64,000 bases of DNA from Lachnospiraceae bacterium. GTDB taxonomy: Bacteria; Bacillota; Clostridia; Lachnospirales; Lachnospiraceae. Position numbers and translations under genes: made by a program. The DNA is taken from positions 273,323 through 337,322 of the forward strand of contig JAFUNK010000004.1 in the NCBI GenBank assembly GCA_017482205.1. The letters are read 5' to 3'. Shown here piece after piece: positions 61,105 through 64,000 of the stretch; within the stretch, counting starts at the first letter, position 1, and every line of letters begins with the position of its first letter. The notes under the pieces are model-generated. The model did no database searches. It had not been told where the DNA came from and was given only the letters and a program-made list of their open reading frames with translations.

Positions 61105-61733
61105 TGGCAGATTTAAAAATCGGTCGTATGACAGTAGGAATGTACGGCACCAATTGTTATCTGGTATACAGAGAAGGCGGAGAGCAGGTTATCATTATTG
61201 ATCCGCCCGATGCAGGTGCAAAAATCTATGATAAAGTCAAAGCATTGGGATTTGAAACTTTTCATATTCTTTTGACTCACGGACATTTTGACCATATTAT
61301 GGGTGCAAATGAATTAAGAGAGTGTGCCGGTTGTAAAATTTATGCCATGGACTCAGAACCCAGACTCTGTGAAGACACCCGCCTAAATGTATCTGCACAG
61401 ATAGGGCACCCCTATGCTGTCAAGGCGGACGAATACTTTCATGGGGATACCACGTTTACCTTAGGCGACGTGGAGATTAAAGTGTTTGCCACCCCCGGAC
61501 ATACTGCGGACAGTTGCTGTTACTATTTTGAAGAAGCAGGCTTTATGGTTTGTGGTGATACTATTTTTGAAGAGTCCGTAGGCCGCACTGATTTACCCAC
61601 CGGCAGCGGCAGCCAGTTAGACAAGTCCGTCAGGGAAAAGATTTTCACATTGCCGGATTCTACCGTGCTTTATCCGGGACATGGGGATAGTACTACTGTG
61701 GAGCATGAGAAGCAGTATAATCCGTTTTTTTAG
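61104..61733 (+). CDS. glyoxalase II-like metallo-beta-lactamase hydrolase
   Basis: A 209-residue hydrolase with the THGHFDH metal site (about residue 58) and ATPGHTADSC followed by VCGDTIF and LYPGHGDSTTV. Such small proteins after relA in Firmicutes are hydroxyacylglutathione-hydrolase-like, with unknown substrate. It starts on the last base of the relA stop, so translation is coupled. No membrane segment is present. Confidence 0.88.
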   Translation: MADLKIGRMTVGMYGTNCYLVYREGGEQVIIIDPPDAGAKIYDKVKALGFETFHILLTHGHFDHIMGANELRECAGCKIYAMDSEPRLCEDTRLNVSAQIGHPYAVKADEYFHGDTTFTLGDVEIKVFATPGHTADSCCYYFEEAGFMVCGDTIFEESVGRTDLPTGSGSQLDKSVREKIFTLPDSTVLYPGHGDSTTVEHEKQYNPFF

Positions 61734-61794
61734 AATAAATTATTAAATTCAAAAGTATAGATAAAAAACAAGATGAGAATTTTATAAAGTAAAG

Positions 61795-61832
61795 AGGCAG
61801 GCACTTTAAAGAGACAAGTGTTCTGCCTTTTT
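61795..61832 (+). terminator. terminator of apt-relA operon
   Basis: AGGCAG (61795-61800) pairs with CTGCCT (61823-61828), with an inner CACTT/AAGTG stem, and runs into T5. Confidence 0.8.
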
Positions 61833-61895
61833 CGTTATAGAAAGATTTATGAGCGTTGTATATTATTTTTCAGAACCATGTTTTTTTGTCAAGTT

Positions 61896-61927
61896 TGTAA
61901 CCTTTTTGAAGTTTATATTCACTAATC
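61896..61927 (+). promoter_or_regulatory. candidate ECF-type autoregulatory promoter
   Basis: TGTAACC at 61896-61902 followed by a T-run resembles the AAC-containing -35 of ECF sigma promoters. CTAATC at 61922-61927 is a possible -10. The position suggests the ECF sigma gene drives itself; the exact -10 is not secure. Confidence 0.4.
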
Positions 61928-61963
61928 AATGTAAACGATGAGCGCTCAGAAGGAGGAAAGATT

Positions 61964-62482
61964 GTGGATGAAAATACGATAGGTCTTGTAAAAGCTGCAA
62001 AGCGAGGGAAAATATCGGCTTTCGAAACGCTTTTTTTACAAGAAAAAGAATATTTGTACAGAACTGCTTTTTTATACATGAAAAATGAAAGTGATGCATT
62101 GGACCTTGTACAGGAATGTATCTTACAATGCATGCTTTCTATTGGGAAGTTAAGAAATCCGGAGTATTTCAGAACATGGATGACCAGGATTCTTATTAAC
62201 TGTGCCAGGCAGGAGTGGAAAAAGAAAGGTAGATTTGTACAAGCGGAAGCAGAAGAAGAACAGGCGGTTTCGGAAAAGGTGATTTCCAGAGAGGAACAGA
62301 TGGATTTGTACCATGCAATAGACAACCTTGCATATCCCTATAATGTAATCATCATCCAAAAATATTTTGCAGGAATGAAATTGGACGAGATTGCACAGAT
62401 GTTGGAGATGCCCATAGGAACGGTAAAGGTTTATCATGCAAGGGCGAAGAGTAGGTTGAGAGAATTTTTGGAGGAAGATTAG
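61964..62482 (+). CDS. ECF-type RNA polymerase sigma factor
   Basis: A 172-residue group 4 sigma factor. Region 2 shows DALDLVQECILQCMLSIGKL, and region 4 is NVIIIQKYFAGMKLDEIAQM then LEMPIGTVKVYHARAKSRLR. GTG start is supported by AAGGAGG seven bases upstream. It is directly followed by its anti-sigma gene. It differs from sigma-D, sigma-K and sigma-H by lacking region 3 and by its size. It probably answers envelope stress. Confidence 0.93.
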   Translation: MDENTIGLVKAAKRGKISAFETLFLQEKEYLYRTAFLYMKNESDALDLVQECILQCMLSIGKLRNPEYFRTWMTRILINCARQEWKKKGRFVQAEAEEEQAVSEKVISREEQMDLYHAIDNLAYPYNVIIIQKYFAGMKLDEIAQMLEMPIGTVKVYHARAKSRLREFLEED

Positions 62483-63694
62483 ATGAATAATCAATATGGA
62501 TGGGAAAATATAAAACTGCCTAAGAATCTGGATGAGAAGATTGCGGAGGCGGTAAATAACGGTAAAAGCCAAAAGAGGAAAGTTGTGTACAAGAGAATAG
62601 GATATTCTTTTGCAGGTATGGCAGCAGCATTTGCACTTTGCTTTGTTATGGGAATGAAATTCCCGGTAGTAGCCAATGCGATGGGGAAAGTACCGATAAT
62701 TGGCAATGTATTCAGTTACCTGTATGGGTTAGAGGGATATGAAGGGAAGTATACGCAGGTAGCAGAGGAGGCAAAACCGGCAGAGAGACCGGAAACGGTT
62801 GTCGGTACGGAGAATAACGCAGAACAGCCCGAAAACCAAGCACAGGCAGATGACGATAAAACGGTAGAAAATTTGGCAGGGGGTGAAACGCAGACCGTAG
62901 TAACAGCCGGTGACCAGGGACTGACAATTACCGTAACGGAATATTACTGTGACAAAAACAACTTGTATCTGTCTGTGGAAGTAATCGGTGAGGAGACGGT
63001 GTTTGCTGATGTGGCACCTTATGCAGAAGGTGCAGTGCAGTTTTACATGGCGGACAGTATTCGCTTTGATGATACAAAGCCGATTGCAGGCAGTGAGGAC
63101 GGCTTACTTGCGGAAGGTGTTTTCCTAAATGAGAATACTTTTATAGGAATTGCGAGGGTAGATATTGCTACGGTGGCTGAGGAACATAGTATAGAACTTC
63201 CCGATACTTTTGTCTATACCATGTCCGGTAAACATATCAAAGCATATTGCATGGAACAGGGTGTAATTTATGATGTGCGTGGTTTGTGGGAACTGGATAT
63301 GGAAGTTATATGTGACAGTGACACATTACAGGTATTGCCGGTCAATGCTTTTGCAGAAAACGGTTGCGGTATTGTGGAGGTGCGACAAACAGACTATGAA
63401 GTGCAGGTGTCGGTGGTGGCAGGTGCAGAGGCGATATGGGTAGTGGTGTTTGACCAAAACGGTAACCTTTTAGAATATGCAGGAGATGAATTAAATATTA
63501 TTCATGAAAATTATGAGGTGTGGAAATTTGCAGGAAAGGAAGATTTACAGACATTACACATTTATGTAGTGGAAGAATCAAAGTGGTTAGATGAGTGGAA
63601 GGGACAACGGTATGACGGTGTTTTGACTGGCAGTGAGATAATGGCACTGTTAGCAGAAAACAGTTTCGTAGCCGACAGTGTGGAGGTTCAGTAA
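62483..63694 (+). CDS. membrane-anchored DUF4179/DUF5643-type anti-sigma factor
   Basis: A 403-residue protein. A cytoplasmic N-terminus (residues 1-38) that can hold the sigma factor is followed by one membrane helix (about 40-59), a short conserved segment (PVVANAMGKVPIIGNVFSYL), an acidic disordered linker, and an extracytoplasmic beta-rich part (about 130-403). This is the DUF4179 pattern, with the end resembling DUF5643. It starts immediately after the ECF sigma stop. Release could need proteolysis by RseP, whose gene is also in this window. Confidence 0.85.
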   Translation: MNNQYGWENIKLPKNLDEKIAEAVNNGKSQKRKVVYKRIGYSFAGMAAAFALCFVMGMKFPVVANAMGKVPIIGNVFSYLYGLEGYEGKYTQVAEEAKPAERPETVVGTENNAEQPENQAQADDDKTVENLAGGETQTVVTAGDQGLTITVTEYYCDKNNLYLSVEVIGEETVFADVAPYAEGAVQFYMADSIRFDDTKPIAGSEDGLLAEGVFLNENTFIGIARVDIATVAEEHSIELPDTFVYTMSGKHIKAYCMEQGVIYDVRGLWELDMEVICDSDTLQVLPVNAFAENGCGIVEVRQTDYEVQVSVVAGAEAIWVVVFDQNGNLLEYAGDELNIIHENYEVWKFAGKEDLQTLHIYVVEESKWLDEWKGQRYDGVLTGSEIMALLAENSFVADSVEVQ

Positions 63695-63759
63695 TGGTTA
63701 GAGTGAAACCATTGAGAAGAATTTGATGGAATATAACTGAAAAAGGTAAGTAATGATTA

Positions 63760-63805
63760 AAGCCATTGAAAAGTAGGAGAGTTCTATTTTGCAGTGGCTT
63801 TTTTT
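63760..63805 (+). terminator. terminator after the anti-sigma gene
   Basis: AAGCCATTG (63760-63768) pairs with CAGTGGCTT (63792-63800), one wobble, followed by T5. Confidence 0.85.
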
Positions 63806-63934
63806 ATAATAAAAATGTGCCTAAAATGTTATGGTGTATTATAAAAATAAATGTTAATCTAATAAAAGAGAATTTATGCATTCAAGTTCTAAAGCAAATG
63901 CATAATACAGAATATTGAACATAGGGGGATGCAA

Positions 63935-64000
63935 ATGTACAGAATAGACACCGAAAAACTGGCAAATTTTAAAGACGCTACAACCGGTTTGAGGGAAGGA
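63935..64000 (+). CDS. start of an unidentified gene (cut by window end)
   Basis: Twenty-two codons (MYRIDTEKLANFKDATTGLR...) follow an AGGGGG site eight bases before the ATG and run off the window. The piece is too short to assign. The 130 bases between it and the terminator hold only AT-rich sequence suitable for a promoter. Confidence 0.5.
   Translation, partial: MYRIDTEKLANFKDATTGLREG

Overview
This 64 kb window looks like chromosomal DNA of a motile, probably endospore-forming Clostridia bacterium, most likely Lachnospiraceae. The sequence evidence is a Gram-positive PolC replicase, sporulation-type sigma-K and sigma-H genes, a minimal SufC/SufB pair, strong AGGAGG-type ribosome binding sites, and a che-sigD-rpsB-tsf gene order. 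The genus cannot be fixed from the sequence. Almost all genes are on the plus strand. Only three convincing ones are on the minus strand: a threonine aldolase, a BRO/DinD-like gene and a DtxR-type regulator.

Region 1 (1-9.1 kb) is the 3' end of a flagellar and chemotaxis operon: cheA (cut by the window edge), cheW, cheC, cheD, a small membrane protein, sigma-D, a FapA-type DUF342 protein, a small hydrophilic protein, a membrane-anchored coiled-coil protein in the position of Bacillus swrB, and a repeat-stalked MltG-like protein. Its terminator hairpin carries the promoter for rpsB-tsf. Region 2 (9.1-24.9 kb) mixes a WG-repeat lipoprotein, a threonine aldolase, a membrane-anchored toxin-like domain, signalling proteins (HDOD; an HD-GYP relative without the GYP motif), lepA-hemW, sigK, pilT, and competence-type comM-dprA. 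It ends with a shortened KilA-N gene and a Nudix gene.

Region 3 (24.9-39.7 kb) opens with a gene-free stretch holding three tandem inverted repeats, then ispG-polC and tRNA-Glu(CTC). An accessory segment follows: an unknown protein, Nudix, a pyroglutamyl-peptidase-like protein, an autoregulated TetR-PfkB operon, a Nudix fossil, BRO/DinD, a two-subunit ABC exporter and a small coiled-coil protein. Region 4 (39.8-45.2 kb) is the ispF-cysS-mrnC-rlmB-sigH housekeeping block with a ComEC-like metallo-hydrolase and a small unknown gene appended.

Region 5 (45.2-56.0 kb) has a CPA2 cation/proton antiporter, an iron-type DtxR regulator divergent from sufC-sufB, a polysaccharide deacetylase, a bactofilin and the pyrH-frr-uppS-cdsA-dxr-rseP block. 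Region 6 (56.0-64 kb) has three consecutive unrecognised membrane proteins (two with zinc ribbons), then apt-relA-metallo-hydrolase and an ECF sigma/DUF4179-type anti-sigma pair, and the first codons of a further gene.

The ancestral Firmicute run rpsB-tsf-pyrH-frr-uppS-cdsA-dxr-rseP-ispG-polC is present here but split into three pieces in a new order. No prophage, CRISPR array, rRNA or complete insertion sequence was seen. The strongest candidates for undescribed biology are the three-gene zinc-ribbon membrane cassette (56.1-58.0 kb), the TGGGTATA inverted-repeat array (24.99-25.15 kb), the stand-alone toxin-like domain (12.84 kb) and the catalysis-free MltG-like stalk protein in the chemotaxis operon.
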